From Clostridia bacterium (GTDB lineage: Bacteria > Bacillota_A > Clostridia > Christensenellales > Aristaeellaceae), in the NCBI GenBank assembly GCA_017517815.1, contig JAFWYA010000076.1, forward strand, positions 62,001-126,000: DNA of 64,000 nucleotides, in the 5' to 3' direction. A program made the translations under genes and the position numbers. This document shows positions 42,575 to 51,719 of the stretch, one piece after another. Below the pieces are notes generated by a model. It made no database searches. It had not been told where the DNA came from and saw only the letters and a program-made list of their open reading frames with translations. Positions within the stretch are counted from its first letter, which is position 1. Each line of letters begins with the position of its first letter.

Positions 42575-44008
42575 TCATTCGGCAGCGGTTTGGGGTACGG
42601 TGATAAAAGCGGACAGCGCAGCCAGCGCACGCACGCCGGTGCCGGGCAGCAGCGCGTTCCAGTCGGCGTTTTCCAAAGGGGCGGAGGGCAGCGCGACGGG
42701 GTCCCACTTTTTGCGGCTCTTGCCGTTCATGGTCAGCTCGACAGCCTCGTCGTCGGTGGAAAGGGTGAGCGTGGCGCTCATGTCGGTGGCGGCGGACTTG
42801 CGCTCCTCGCTGGCAAAAGCGGAGGCCAGCACGATCTCGGTCTCGGGGAAGGCTTCGCCGTCTGCGGGGGCCAGCGTGAGGGAGGCGTTGTAGGTGTGCA
42901 GGTCAAGGCCGTTTTCGTCCTTGCCTTCGATGGTTTCCTGCCTGAGGGTGAAGTTCACCGCGCAGCTGAGCACGGTTTCATCGCTGACGGTAAAGCCGGC
43001 GGCGGGGCCGCAGGCGAGCGTGCCCTGCATGACATTCACGCCGGTCATGCTGCTGTATTCCTGCCAGTTTACCTCAGCCGTCCAGCTTTCGCTGTCCAGC
43101 CGGATCAGGCTGCTGCCGGGCAGGTCGCCCTCGCCCTGGGTGCGGCTGTAGCTGAGGGTCATCCCGCCCAGCTGCGCGCTGTACATGGGCAGCGACAGCT
43201 TCAGTTCCTGCGTGTCGCCCTTCAGGCTCACGGTGCGGTCGAGGGTCATTTCGCCGGAAAGCGGCAGCGCCTCGATGCAGTCAAAATACCAGCTCTGGTA
43301 GCGGGGGTCGAGATACACAGACAGCTCGTCGCCCAGCACCTGCTTGAGGCTGGCAAGCACGTCGGCGTCGGAGAGCAGATCAAACACCATCTGCTTGATC
43401 TGCGCCTTGAGCGACGCGGGCGATACGCGGTAGCTGACCTGCATGGCGCTGGTACCGTCCTCCAGCTTGTGAAGGTCGGCGCTCTGGCGGTAGCCCTCGA
43501 TCCAGATATCGATGCGGGTGGTAAAGTCCTGCAGGGCATCCTCGAGGATATCGTCGGTCTCAGGGTCCAGACCTTCAGTGGCCCGAATGGCCGAAAGCGC
43601 GCTCAGGATGGGTGCAAGGGCGCTGGCGGGAACGGCAGCCTCGCCGCCCTGTGCGGGCAGGGCATACCAGTCTGCGCCGATGAGGTCGCTCTGGATGGCG
43701 GTATTGCCCTCCAGCACCTGCACATGGGCGCTGGTCACGGCGGTCTCGCCGTCCATCAGGGTGATATCCGCCCGGTGCTCGCCCAGCGAAACCGTTTCAG
43801 GACGCACGAAGATGTAATCCACATCCAGCACGATGGGCTTGACGGTGGAAAAGCTTTCGGTGTCGGCCTCCAGCGTGATGGTGCCGCTGAAGCCGCTGCC
43901 GGCGGAGAGCTGCTTGACCAGCTTTTCAGCCACGGTGTAATCGGTGGCGGCCAGCGCGGGCATGGCGGCCATCATGCAGGCCACGAACAAAGCCAGAAAA
44001 CGTTTCAT
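42575..44008 (-). CDS. Secreted protein of unknown function
   Basis: 477 residues. A signal peptide (M-K-R-F-L-A-L-F-V-A, ending A-L-A-A-T) is followed by a beta-rich body with alternating polar and hydrophobic residues and three cysteines in the mature part. I recognise no family. The overall look (long beta segments, D-G-E-T-A-V, M-Y-S-A-Q-L-G-G-M) resembles that of the next gene upstream, which may be a distant relative. ATG 44008 with GGAGG 7 nt upstream was chosen over an upstream TTG. Intergenic distances of 17 nt on both sides place it in the operon. Confidence 0.6.
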   Translation of the reverse strand: MKRFLALFVACMMAAMPALAATDYTVAEKLVKQLSAGSGFSGTITLEADTESFSTVKPIVLDVDYIFVRPETVSLGEHRADITLMDGETAVTSAHVQVLEGNTAIQSDLIGADWYALPAQGGEAAVPASALAPILSALSAIRATEGLDPETDDILEDALQDFTTRIDIWIEGYRQSADLHKLEDGTSAMQVSYRVSPASLKAQIKQMVFDLLSDADVLASLKQVLGDELSVYLDPRYQSWYFDCIEALPLSGEMTLDRTVSLKGDTQELKLSLPMYSAQLGGMTLSYSRTQGEGDLPGSSLIRLDSESWTAEVNWQEYSSMTGVNVMQGTLACGPAAGFTVSDETVLSCAVNFTLRQETIEGKDENGLDLHTYNASLTLAPADGEAFPETEIVLASAFASEERKSAATDMSATLTLSTDDEAVELTMNGKSRKKWDPVALPSAPLENADWNALLPGTGVRALAALSAFITVPQTAAE

Positions 44009-44025
44009 GGGCAATCCTCCTTTTG

Positions 44026-45576
44026 TTAAAGAGCGTCGACCATTTCAAGGAATGCGGCGTAGTCTTCGCTGGAAAGGTTGTCGCGGATGAGGGCTGCGTC
44101 CTCCTCCGGAATTTTGGTCAGGGCGATCAGCAGCCGCCCGGCCAGGTTCTGGGTGATCTCGCCCATGAGCGCGTCGAGGGTCTCGGCATCGGCCGTATCC
44201 AGATCGACGGTCTGCATGGTGTCGGGTGCGGTGTAGCCCGCAAGGCCGATGGGCGGCGCGCCCACCAGATAGTCCTGCGGCTTTTCGGGTATTTCAATGT
44301 TTTGCATCAGGCTGCTCGTGGCTGAGGCGTCGTCGCTGACGGCAAACAGCACGCCGGACTGCGCGGCCTGCACAAACAGGCGGGCGGGCTCTTCGTCAAA
44401 GAGCAGCTGCATATCGGTATGGATCACCTTGCCGGTTTTCTGCTCAATGCCCACCGTGCCGCTGAGCACGCCGCTGCCCTCGGAGGAGGTCAGCTTCATC
44501 TCGGGGGTAAAGGTGATGGTTGAGGTGGAGGCCTTTTCGCCTTCCACAGTGCGCACGGCCTTCGACACGCTGCCGTTTACGGTGCGCACATCGCCGCTGG
44601 CCTGGCCGTTCAAATCGTAGGTCCAGGTGGTGGTGATGTTGCCGTCGGCATCCTTAATGGCGGCGGAGCTTTCGCCGGATACGAGCAGCTTGTCATCGGT
44701 GCGGCGCTTGAGGCTTGCGCCGATCTTGCGGGTGTCGACCGCCTTTTTGGACTTGAGCAGCTCATACTTGAAGGTGTCGATGCGCGTGCCTTCCTTTTCA
44801 GTAAAGGCCCACTGGAACGCCAGGTTGCGCGCGATGCCGTCGGCAAAGGTGACGTAACCCTTCATATAAACAGCCAGATCGTCGCCGCCCTCGGCGGTTT
44901 GATACAATCCCACGATAAAGCCCTTGCTGACGCTCAGGCCTTTGATGGTTTCGCGGTAAGCGTCGTCCATGCCGCAGGAAAGCACCTTTTCGATCAGAGG
45001 GGCGATCTGCTCGCCCTGCTCTTCTGTCAGACGGGCGATGCGGCTCCATTTGGAGGTGGCCACGCCGGTGATCTTGTAATTGGCTGTCTTCTTCTCGGCA
45101 AAGGGCAGGATGGCGTCGGTCAGCTCACGGTAGCAGCCTTCCAGCTGGCTGATGGCGGCCAGCACGTCAAACTTCTCCTGCTGCTGCGCCTGGCCGCTGA
45201 ACACGTCCATCGCAGAACCGGCGCTGGTGAGCATGCGGTTGGGCAGCAGGTCGCTGGTCAGCTGGGCGCCGTTTTCGGTCTGCTGTTCGGTCATCTTAAG
45301 CACCGGCTCGCCCGAAACGCAGATCTCCAGCGCGGTCGCGTCCTCTTCCGTCTGGGCGGAGATGCTCAGGTGCCTGAGCACCCCGTTGAGCATATCGACG
45401 GTCTGGTCGCCGTAGGGCGTAAGCGCTTTGATCTGCGCCGACATGGCGTAGTGCACGTCGCGGTTTAAGTCGATATAGGGGCTGATGGCGGCGCTCAGGC
45501 CCTGCGCACAGGCGGAGCCCGTCAGCAGGCAGAGCGCTGCGGCAAACGCGCACAGGCGTTTGAAAAATGAGGTCAT
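44026..45576 (-). CDS. Secreted protein of unknown function
   Basis: 516 residues. Signal peptide F-F-K-R-L-C-A-F-A-A-A-L-C-L-L-T-G-S-A-C-A-Q. The cysteine before A-Q is not in a good lipobox, so cleavage by signal peptidase I is more likely. The body is beta-rich with no known motif (D-L-N-R-D-V-H-Y-A-M-S-A-Q-I near the N-terminus, D-Y-L-V-G-A-P-P-I-G near the end). Its ATG overlaps the dus stop as ATGA, so translation is coupled to a tRNA-modification gene. No function is proposed. Confidence 0.6.
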   Translation of the reverse strand: MTSFFKRLCAFAAALCLLTGSACAQGLSAAISPYIDLNRDVHYAMSAQIKALTPYGDQTVDMLNGVLRHLSISAQTEEDATALEICVSGEPVLKMTEQQTENGAQLTSDLLPNRMLTSAGSAMDVFSGQAQQQEKFDVLAAISQLEGCYRELTDAILPFAEKKTANYKITGVATSKWSRIARLTEEQGEQIAPLIEKVLSCGMDDAYRETIKGLSVSKGFIVGLYQTAEGGDDLAVYMKGYVTFADGIARNLAFQWAFTEKEGTRIDTFKYELLKSKKAVDTRKIGASLKRRTDDKLLVSGESSAAIKDADGNITTTWTYDLNGQASGDVRTVNGSVSKAVRTVEGEKASTSTITFTPEMKLTSSEGSGVLSGTVGIEQKTGKVIHTDMQLLFDEEPARLFVQAAQSGVLFAVSDDASATSSLMQNIEIPEKPQDYLVGAPPIGLAGYTAPDTMQTVDLDTADAETLDALMGEITQNLAGRLLIALTKIPEEDAALIRDNLSSEDYAAFLEMVDAL

Positions 45577-46550
45577 GCTTCCTCCTCTGCTGCGGTCAGC
45601 CGCAGCTTTTCCAGCAGGCCGCGCATGGCGTCAAGCGTGGTCATCAGGTTGACCTCACGCCTCAGCGCCGTCGCGCCGCGCATGCCGTTGATGTAGTGGC
45701 CCACATGCTTGCGCATTTCCACCACGCCCAGGCGCTCGCCCTTGAAGGCGACCATCCATTCGGTCTGCAAAATGGCGGTGTCGATGCGCTCGAGCAGGGT
45801 TTCGCGCTGGATCTCCTTTCCTTCCAGCGCCTGCCGCGCTGTGCGGAACAGCCACGGATTGCCCATGCAGCCGCGGCCGATCATATAGCCGTCGGGGTGG
45901 ATGACGTCGCGCATGCGCAGCGCGTCCTCGGGGGCAAACAGATCGCCGTTGGCCATGACGGGAATGGTGAGCTGTTCCTTCAGCCGGGCAATGGCTTCGT
46001 AATCAGCCGTGCCGGAATACTGCTGTGCGCGGGTGCGGCCGTGAAAGCTGATCCACTGCAGTCCCAGCTCTTGCGCTGCGCGGCCCAGCTCGATGGCGTT
46101 CATGGAATCCGCATCATAGCCCAGACGGGTCTTGACGGTCACAGGCAGCCAGGTGTGGCGCTTGACAGCCTCCATCAGCCTGTAGGCCTTTTCAGGGTCC
46201 AGCAGCAGGGCGCTGCCCTCGCCGCCGGATACCACCTTGCGGGCCGGGCAGCCCATGTTGATGTCGATGGAGGTAAAGCGCCCAAGCTCGGTCACGCGCT
46301 GGGCGGCTTCAGCCATTACGACGGGGTCGCGGCCAAACAGCTGCACGGCGGTGTTGGTTTCCTCGGGATGCACTTCCAACAGGCGACGGTAGGTGTCGTT
46401 GCCCTTCTTGGCGCACATGTAGCCGATGGCGCTCACCATTTCAGAGCATGCGTAGTCCGCGCCCAGCCGGTAGCACAAAACGCGCATGGGCCAGTCGGTG
46501 ATGCCGGCCATGGGGGCCAGCAATAGAACGGGTTTTTTGTTGGTTTCCAT
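45573..46550 (-). CDS. dusB: tRNA-dihydrouridine synthase
   Basis: 325 residues. FMN enzyme that reduces uridines in the tRNA D-loop. The N-terminus P-V-L-L-L-A-P-M-A-G-I-T-D is the flavin-site strand. The catalytic Cys101 is in I-N-M-G-C-P-A-R-K-V, and K-T-R-L-G-Y, S-F-H-G-R-T-R-A-Q-Q-Y and M-I-G-R-G follow in family order. DusB-type by overall match; DusB versus other Dus subtypes is less sure. It starts 3 nt after the GH127-like gene and overlaps the next gene by 4 nt. Confidence 0.9.
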   Translation of the reverse strand: METNKKPVLLLAPMAGITDWPMRVLCYRLGADYACSEMVSAIGYMCAKKGNDTYRRLLEVHPEETNTAVQLFGRDPVVMAEAAQRVTELGRFTSIDINMGCPARKVVSGGEGSALLLDPEKAYRLMEAVKRHTWLPVTVKTRLGYDADSMNAIELGRAAQELGLQWISFHGRTRAQQYSGTADYEAIARLKEQLTIPVMANGDLFAPEDALRMRDVIHPDGYMIGRGCMGNPWLFRTARQALEGKEIQRETLLERIDTAILQTEWMVAFKGERLGVVEMRKHVGHYINGMRGATALRREVNLMTTLDAMRGLLEKLRLTAAEEEA

Positions 46551-46553
46551 CCT

Positions 46554-48212
46554 TTAGCGCTCCAGTACGCAGGGGAAGGCGGCGATGCGGCCGCAGGTGC
46601 CGGCGAAGGGAATGAGGGTCAGCTCGTAGGCTGCGCCGGGGGCCACGTCCTGCGGCGGAGGCAGGATGAAGCCGGCCTTCTCGCGCCACTGGGGCGCTTC
46701 GCAGGCGGTGAGCAGGGCGTAGGGCACGCCGTTTTCCTCCACGCTGGTCATGGGCAGGCTTCGCAGAATGGCGTAGCGCCAGCCGGCCTCGGTATCGGGC
46801 AGGGACAGGGCCATCAGCTGCGCGCCCACATAAATGCTGGCGCTGGAGCGGTAGCCGGTCTCCAGACGGGGACTGAGGGAAAGCATCAGGGTGATGACGT
46901 CGCCGTTGTTAAACGTGCGGCGGATCTGCTGCACCTGGCCCTGATTGACCGCCTGCGCCTGACCGCCGTTGAGCGACAGCTGCGCGGCGTCGGCATAGGA
47001 GGGGATGCGCACCTGCAGGGTGCAGCTGACGGGCTGACGGCATTCCACGCGGATGTCCACGCGCTGCTGGAACACGCCGCTGACCTGCGCGGTGAAGCGC
47101 ACGGGCACGCCGCCCAGGCGGGTAAGGCAGCCGCCGGAGACGGGCATCATATAGGCGATGGTGTCGTCGTCGCGGCTGAGCCATACGCTGCGGCGCACGG
47201 CGTACAGCGCGCGAAGCAGAGCGCTCACGTCCTCACGCACGGGCTCGACCACGGTGCAGCTGTCGTCGTCTGCCAGACGGTTGGTGGGCGACATCGTGCG
47301 GATGCCGCTTTCCTCCACCACATCGGCCAGCATGTTGACCAGCAGCATTTCCAGCTTTTCAGCCATGGCAGGGTCGCCGCTGGCGCAAAGGGCATCCAGA
47401 AGCGCCTCGGCCTGCGCGCATACGGCGCTCAGTTCCACGGCGCGCGCAGGGTCGCGGCCGGCCAGATAGGGATCGGCGGAGAAAGCGCCGGAGGGCATGC
47501 CGTGATAGCGCGCAAGCGCGGTCAGACCGGCTTTGGCGGCGGCAGCCTCGCGGCCGGAGCCGCTGTACTGCGACAGCAGCGCGCTCATGGAAAGCGAATC
47601 CGCCATCAGCTTGCCGGTGGCAAAGCGCTGCATGCGGTCGTAATATGCCTGCTCCTGCGGAGTGTGCGCAGCCGTGTCGGGCTGGTACTCCGTCTGGAAG
47701 GGGAAGGAATGCATCAGGCCCGACACGTCCGGCAGGCGGGAGCGCAGCTGCTCCAGCACGTCCAGCAGGAAGGGCTGGCCGGTGCGGCGGTACAGGTCGA
47801 TGCAAAGGCGCAGGGCGTCGGCGCCGATCATAAACAGCTGTTCCTCGCTCATGACGGGCATGACCTGCATAAAGGTGCGCAGCGCATCCAGCACGCGCAG
47901 CATGGCGGGCTTGTCGCGGTTCATGGCGGCGATCATCGCAGCGGCGCGGCAGGTTTCCACAAAATGCACGGGGGCTTCGGCCACACGCTGTGCGGCGGCT
48001 TCAACGTCCGGCACAGGAGGGGTTTGGGTGTAGCCGCCCAGCTTGGTGGCAAGGGTCGCGTCCAGCGCGGTCATCTGGTCGAGATCGACCATCTTCAAAA
48101 CACGGTCGGTCAGCACCTTCTGAAGGCCGGCGGCGTTGACGGCGGCGTCGGAAAGTGTGGCATAGGCGGGGTCGACCAGAGGGGCGCGGCGGTAGGAAAC
48201 GGCGGTAGACAT
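46554..48212 (-). CDS. Degenerate GH127 (DUF1680)-like protein
   Basis: 552 residues. The layout recalls beta-L-arabinofuranosidases of GH127: an early P-L-V-D segment, a helical domain of about 300 residues with H-G-M-P-S-G-A-F-S-A-D-P-Y, then a beta-sandwich with Q-V-R-I-P-S-Y-A-D. At the expected zinc-site positions it has A-V-E-L-S-A-V-C-A-Q-A-E. The E-L-C and paired Cys-Cys needed for catalysis are not visible, so it may have lost enzyme activity. There is no signal peptide. ATG 48212 has AGGAG upstream. First gene of the operon. The family call is uncertain. Confidence 0.45.
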   Translation of the reverse strand: MSTAVSYRRAPLVDPAYATLSDAAVNAAGLQKVLTDRVLKMVDLDQMTALDATLATKLGGYTQTPPVPDVEAAAQRVAEAPVHFVETCRAAAMIAAMNRDKPAMLRVLDALRTFMQVMPVMSEEQLFMIGADALRLCIDLYRRTGQPFLLDVLEQLRSRLPDVSGLMHSFPFQTEYQPDTAAHTPQEQAYYDRMQRFATGKLMADSLSMSALLSQYSGSGREAAAAKAGLTALARYHGMPSGAFSADPYLAGRDPARAVELSAVCAQAEALLDALCASGDPAMAEKLEMLLVNMLADVVEESGIRTMSPTNRLADDDSCTVVEPVREDVSALLRALYAVRRSVWLSRDDDTIAYMMPVSGGCLTRLGGVPVRFTAQVSGVFQQRVDIRVECRQPVSCTLQVRIPSYADAAQLSLNGGQAQAVNQGQVQQIRRTFNNGDVITLMLSLSPRLETGYRSSASIYVGAQLMALSLPDTEAGWRYAILRSLPMTSVEENGVPYALLTACEAPQWREKAGFILPPPQDVAPGAAYELTLIPFAGTCGRIAAFPCVLER

Positions 48213-48266
48213 GGAGCTTCTCCTCACAATCAGCGGCAAAAGCCGATAATACACTCATTCTACCTT

Positions 48267-48294
48267 ATTATAGCGGAAAATAGCGTGAGGTCAA
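48267..48294 (-). promoter_or_regulatory. Promoter of the GH127-like-dus-glnN operon
   Basis: On the minus strand: TTGACC (48289-48294), 16-nt spacer, TATAAT (48267-48272). The leader is about 48 nt with a small CGGC-TTTT-GCCG hairpin. Confidence 0.8.
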
Positions 48295-48310
48295 GATTTT
48301 GCGCAATGTT

Positions 48311-48346
48311 CAGCGCCCGTGTTCCCAAATCAGAACACGGGCGCTG
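48311..48346 (-). terminator. Hairpin after the BlaR1-like gene
   Basis: A 14-bp stem, 48311-48324 with 48333-48346, 15 nt after the stop. No clear U-run follows on the minus strand. Confidence 0.6.
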
Positions 48347-48361
48347 AGAAGCATATGCGGT

Positions 48362-49909
48362 TTATCTGGGCGCGCAGTACAGCATGCGCACCACGGGCTC
48401 CACCTGCAGAGCAAAGCTGCAGGCAGGTTCGCCCCGTTCGCCGCTGAGCGCGCCAAACAGCACGCGCACGTCGCCCTGACGCACGTCGGCTTCGGAGCGT
48501 CCGCCGGTGCAAACGCATTCTGGCACCAGCGCCGTCATGAAGGCGGTGAGGTAGTTTTCCACGCTGCCGGTGAGCGCACGGTGGGTGTAGGAGGTATCGG
48601 TGAAGGAAATATCGCCCAGCAAACTCAGTCCGTTGTACTCCACCAGACAGCCCGCGGAGGAGAACAGCAGCCGCACGCACTCAGTTATGCTGCCCTCGCG
48701 TGCCTCAACACGCCACAGCGATCCGTCGCTGCGGGCGGTGAAGCTGAGCCGGTCGGTGTTTTCGCCCACGAAATCGCTTTCCAGAAAGCGCCTTGCGCAG
48801 GCGATGGCGTCCATGTCGGTATGAAGCGGCGTGGCAGCCGCCGCCCACGAAACGGCGGGGATGGCCTCTACGGTGGGCAGCGGCTCGCTTTCGCTGGTGC
48901 CAAAGGAGAATACCAGCAAAACGGCCGCAGCCAGCGACGCAAGCGCAATGGCCCAGCGGCTGCCCTTCACGCAGCGGATGACCGACGACACGCGCTGGCG
49001 GATGTGCTTGTCGGTGAAGGAGGCGCCCACGGCGTCGGCGCTGACCATGGCGTCGCCGCTGCGCTCCTTGGCGGATACGATCATGTCGGCATAGGCCAGG
49101 CGATCCATGTCGGGCAGGCGGGCGGTCACGCGGTCATCGCAGGCCATTTCACTGTCGCGCCAGCTCAGCCACGCGGCCATCCACACCAGAGGATTGAACC
49201 AGTGGATGGCGCAGCACAGGCTGCGCACCACACCCCACAGCACGTCGTGCGCGCGGCGGTGGCACAGCTGATGCGAAAGCACCAGCGTCAGATGTGCCCT
49301 TGGCGTATGCACCGGCAGCGCGATAAACGGGCGGATGACGCCTGTGATGCACGCAGCCGGAAGGCGGTCGACGTAGTAGACGGGCAGGGGCTTCACCCGG
49401 TAGCGGGCGCACAGCTCGTGCAGAAGCGCCAACTCCTCGCCTTCCAGACGGCTGACGCGGTTGCGGCGCACGCGGTCGCTGAAGCGGGTGGAGCGCCACC
49501 ACAGCCAAAGTCCCGTGCCAGCCGCCGCGATCAGCCAGATGATCAGCACCCATTTGCCGCTCTCACCGCCCATGGTATGGTGGGCCAGATCGCGCAGCGG
49601 GCCGCTTTCGCCCGCGCCCACAAAGCTGGATACCGTGATGCTTGCGTCGATCACGCGCTGGCGCAACTGCGCCGCCACCGGGCGCGCGGCCACGTCCACC
49701 GAAAAGCCGGGGCGGAATTCGTCCATCAGCGGGTTGGGGATGCTGATAGGCAGCAGCAGCCGGATGGCGGCCAGAATCCACGACGCATAAACCGCACGGC
49801 TGCCCAGCCTTTTGCGGCCGATGGAGCGTACGGCGATGGAGATCAAAATGAAAACGCTGCCAAACAGCGTTGCTTCCAGCAGGTAATTGAAAACCGTCAT
49901 GCTGCGCAT
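48362..49909 (-). CDS. BlaR1/MecR1-like M56 membrane protein with HQxxH motif
   Basis: 515 residues. Two N-terminal helices, a third near residue 125 and a fourth near 310 give the usual M56 topology. The zinc motif reads H213-Q-L-C-H217, so the catalytic Glu is replaced by Gln. The distal ligand segment D-S-E-M-A-C-D-D-R is intact. The extracellular C-terminal region (about 180 residues) is not a penicillin-binding domain. With Gln in place of Glu the protein may bind zinc but cleave poorly. No BlaI repressor gene is nearby. ATG 49909 has GGAGG 7 nt upstream. Confidence 0.82.
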   Translation of the reverse strand: MRSMTVFNYLLEATLFGSVFILISIAVRSIGRKRLGSRAVYASWILAAIRLLLPISIPNPLMDEFRPGFSVDVAARPVAAQLRQRVIDASITVSSFVGAGESGPLRDLAHHTMGGESGKWVLIIWLIAAAGTGLWLWWRSTRFSDRVRRNRVSRLEGEELALLHELCARYRVKPLPVYYVDRLPAACITGVIRPFIALPVHTPRAHLTLVLSHQLCHRRAHDVLWGVVRSLCCAIHWFNPLVWMAAWLSWRDSEMACDDRVTARLPDMDRLAYADMIVSAKERSGDAMVSADAVGASFTDKHIRQRVSSVIRCVKGSRWAIALASLAAAVLLVFSFGTSESEPLPTVEAIPAVSWAAAATPLHTDMDAIACARRFLESDFVGENTDRLSFTARSDGSLWRVEAREGSITECVRLLFSSAGCLVEYNGLSLLGDISFTDTSYTHRALTGSVENYLTAFMTALVPECVCTGGRSEADVRQGDVRVLFGALSGERGEPACSFALQVEPVVRMLYCAPR

Positions 49910-49936
49910 GCATGTTCCTCCCTCAGGGGGCTTTAT

Positions 49937-49966
49937 CTTTCGTACTTTGATATAGACGTATGAAAG
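49937..49966. promoter_or_regulatory. Dyad in the gap between the BlaR1-like gene and the glycosyltransferase gene
   Basis: CTTTCGTAC (49937-49945) and GTATGAAAG (49958-49966) form arms with one mismatch around a 12-nt spacer, 28 nt upstream of the BlaR1-like start. Possible operator. Confidence 0.35.
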
Positions 49967-49994
49967 TCCTGCTTTGATGCGCGAAAATTGTATT

Positions 49995-50022
49995 TTGACT
50001 GTTTTTATTGCTGTGGTATAAT
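49995..50022 (+). promoter_or_regulatory. Promoter of the glycosyltransferase-like gene
   Basis: TTGACT (49995-50000), 16-nt spacer, TATAAT (50017-50022). The start near 50029 leaves a leader of 26 nt. Confidence 0.82.
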
Positions 50023-50054
50023 CAAAGGGAAATCAATCCCGGGAGGGAACCGAT

Positions 50055-51545
50055 ATGAAGAAATACGGCTGGCTGCTGCTGGCGCTGCTGGCGGCTTGGC
50101 CTGTGAACACGCTGGCGTATGGTATGGGCGACGGCGGCGTGAATATGCTGTGTGCGTTTGCGGCGCTTTTGTGGCTTGCGTTTGCACTGTGGAAGCGAAA
50201 GAAGATCGACCCGGCGCTGCTGATCGCCTCGGCGGGATTTGCGCTGGGGCTGGTGTTTGTGCTCAAGCTCCCGCACAGCTTTTCGTATCACGATCTGGCG
50301 GGCTATAACCCGGACTTCACCGGCGAAGCCAAGCCGGACGGGCATCTGGGCTTCATCGCCTATCTGGTGGAGTATGGAAAACTTCCAAACCATAACCCGC
50401 TCATCGACGGCTACACCGTGTTTTACAATCCGCCGCTGCACCACATTGTGCATGCGCTGTTTATGAAGCTCAACCTCGCGCTGGGCGTGCAGCTGGAGGC
50501 GGCCATCGAGAACCTGCAGCTGATCACCCTCGGCTGTGCTGCGGCCTGCACGCTGGTTACTATCGATTTGCTGCGCTTCCTTGGCGCAGGCAAACGCGGC
50601 ACGCTGACCGGCGCGCTGCTGATGGCCTTTCAGCCGTGCATGCTCCTTTTCGGCGCAACGGTCAACAACGACATCCAGATGAACCTGCTGGTGATCCTTG
50701 CGATGCTCTTCACCGTGCGCTGGCACCGCACCCGCCATATGCGCGACATCCTGCTGTGCGGCGTGTCGCTGGGGCTGGCCATGGCCACCAAGCTGTCGTC
50801 GGCGCTCATCATTCCCTGCATCGCGGTGGTGTTCGCTGCGGCGTTCTTTCGCGACCTGAAGCAGTGGAAGCGCTACGTCGGCCAGTTTGCAGCCTTTTTG
50901 GCAGTGAGCGTTCCCGAGGCCGTCGCGTGGCCGGTGTATCACCTCATCGCCTTCAACGCGCCGCTCAACCATGTGCGCCTGCCTGCCGAAACCATCAACG
51001 TGTCGGCCTACTCGCTGTGGCAGCGCTACGGCATTCCGGACGGCAAGGCCATCCGCGGACTGTTCTACTCCGGCATTCGAAAGATCGACCACAACGTGTG
51101 GATGCAGACCCTCAAAAGCGGCATGTTCGACGAGCTTGCGCTGTTCAACGAGGGCACGCTGATGTGGTACGTCAGCTACATGGCGCTGGTGGGCTTTGCG
51201 GCGCTGCTGCTTGCGTCGCTTGCACTGTTCATCCGCTGGCTGATCAAGGGCAGGACCGACGGCATGACGAAGCTGTTCCTGTCCCTGTTCGGCGGCATCC
51301 TGATCGCCAATTACCTGCAGTTCACGCTGCAGTACCCCTACATCTGCACGTTCAGCTTCCGCTACATCATGGCGGTGCTGCCGCTGTGCGCCATTGCCTT
51401 CAGCCACTTTGCCGATACGGCAAAGCACGGGAAGTGGCTTCCCACAGTGTATTGCCTGCTGTTTGCTGCTGCGGTGGTATTGATTTACGCGATGTATTTC
51501 TTCGGCCCAAGCCAATTTGAAACGATAAGAGCCGCCTACTGGTAA
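50055..51545 (+). CDS. GT-C-type membrane glycosyltransferase (ArnT/PMT-like)
   Basis: 496 residues, about 11 membrane helices. The first outer loop (Y-H-D-L-A-G-Y-N-P-D-F-T) holds acidic residues where GT-C enzymes keep the catalytic Asp, and Y-N-P-P-L-H-H matches the P-P-L pattern of the PMT_2 group. Such enzymes move sugars from lipid carriers to lipids or proteins outside the membrane. The donor and acceptor are unknown. Ribosome binding site GGGAGGG before ATG 50055. A terminator overlaps its last codons. Confidence 0.75.
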   Translation: MKKYGWLLLALLAAWPVNTLAYGMGDGGVNMLCAFAALLWLAFALWKRKKIDPALLIASAGFALGLVFVLKLPHSFSYHDLAGYNPDFTGEAKPDGHLGFIAYLVEYGKLPNHNPLIDGYTVFYNPPLHHIVHALFMKLNLALGVQLEAAIENLQLITLGCAAACTLVTIDLLRFLGAGKRGTLTGALLMAFQPCMLLFGATVNNDIQMNLLVILAMLFTVRWHRTRHMRDILLCGVSLGLAMATKLSSALIIPCIAVVFAAAFFRDLKQWKRYVGQFAAFLAVSVPEAVAWPVYHLIAFNAPLNHVRLPAETINVSAYSLWQRYGIPDGKAIRGLFYSGIRKIDHNVWMQTLKSGMFDELALFNEGTLMWYVSYMALVGFAALLLASLALFIRWLIKGRTDGMTKLFLSLFGGILIANYLQFTLQYPYICTFSFRYIMAVLPLCAIAFSHFADTAKHGKWLPTVYCLLFAAAVVLIYAMYFFGPSQFETIRAAYW

Positions 51546-51558
51546 GGCGGCTTTTTTA
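51530..51558 (+). terminator. Terminator overlapping the stop of the glycosyltransferase-like gene
   Basis: AGCCGCC pairs with GGCGGCT around a 9-nt loop that includes the TAA, followed by TTTTTT. Confidence 0.88.
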
Positions 51559-51565
51559 TTGTGCG

Positions 51566-51716
51566 TCGAAAAATCTCGCCTGCGGCGATATTTTCCGCCG
51601 GCTGCTTAAGAAATGTTTCCGCCTGAAGGCGGAAACTGCCCGCCCGCCCGGCAAAGCCGGGCGATACGAATAAAATAGGAGGGGCTGCGGCCCCTCCTAT
51701 ACCTCCCTTTGGGGAG
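51566..51716 (+). repeat. Multi-hairpin intergenic repeat, family A, copy 2
   Basis: First element TCGAAAAA-TCTCGCC-TGC-GGCGA as in copy 1, then GTTTCCGCC/GGCGGAAAC (51615-51636), CGCCCGGC/GCCGGGCG (51645-51663) and an 11-bp stem 51675-51685/51690-51700 with loop TGCG, then ACCTCC as in copy 1. It fills the gap between convergent genes. Confidence 0.72.
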
Positions 51717-51719
51717 AAA

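Noticed and set aside
40464..48212. Carbohydrate-utilisation locus based on the GH127-like gene
   Set aside because: No transporter, other glycoside hydrolase or sugar regulator is nearby, and the catalytic residues are missing.
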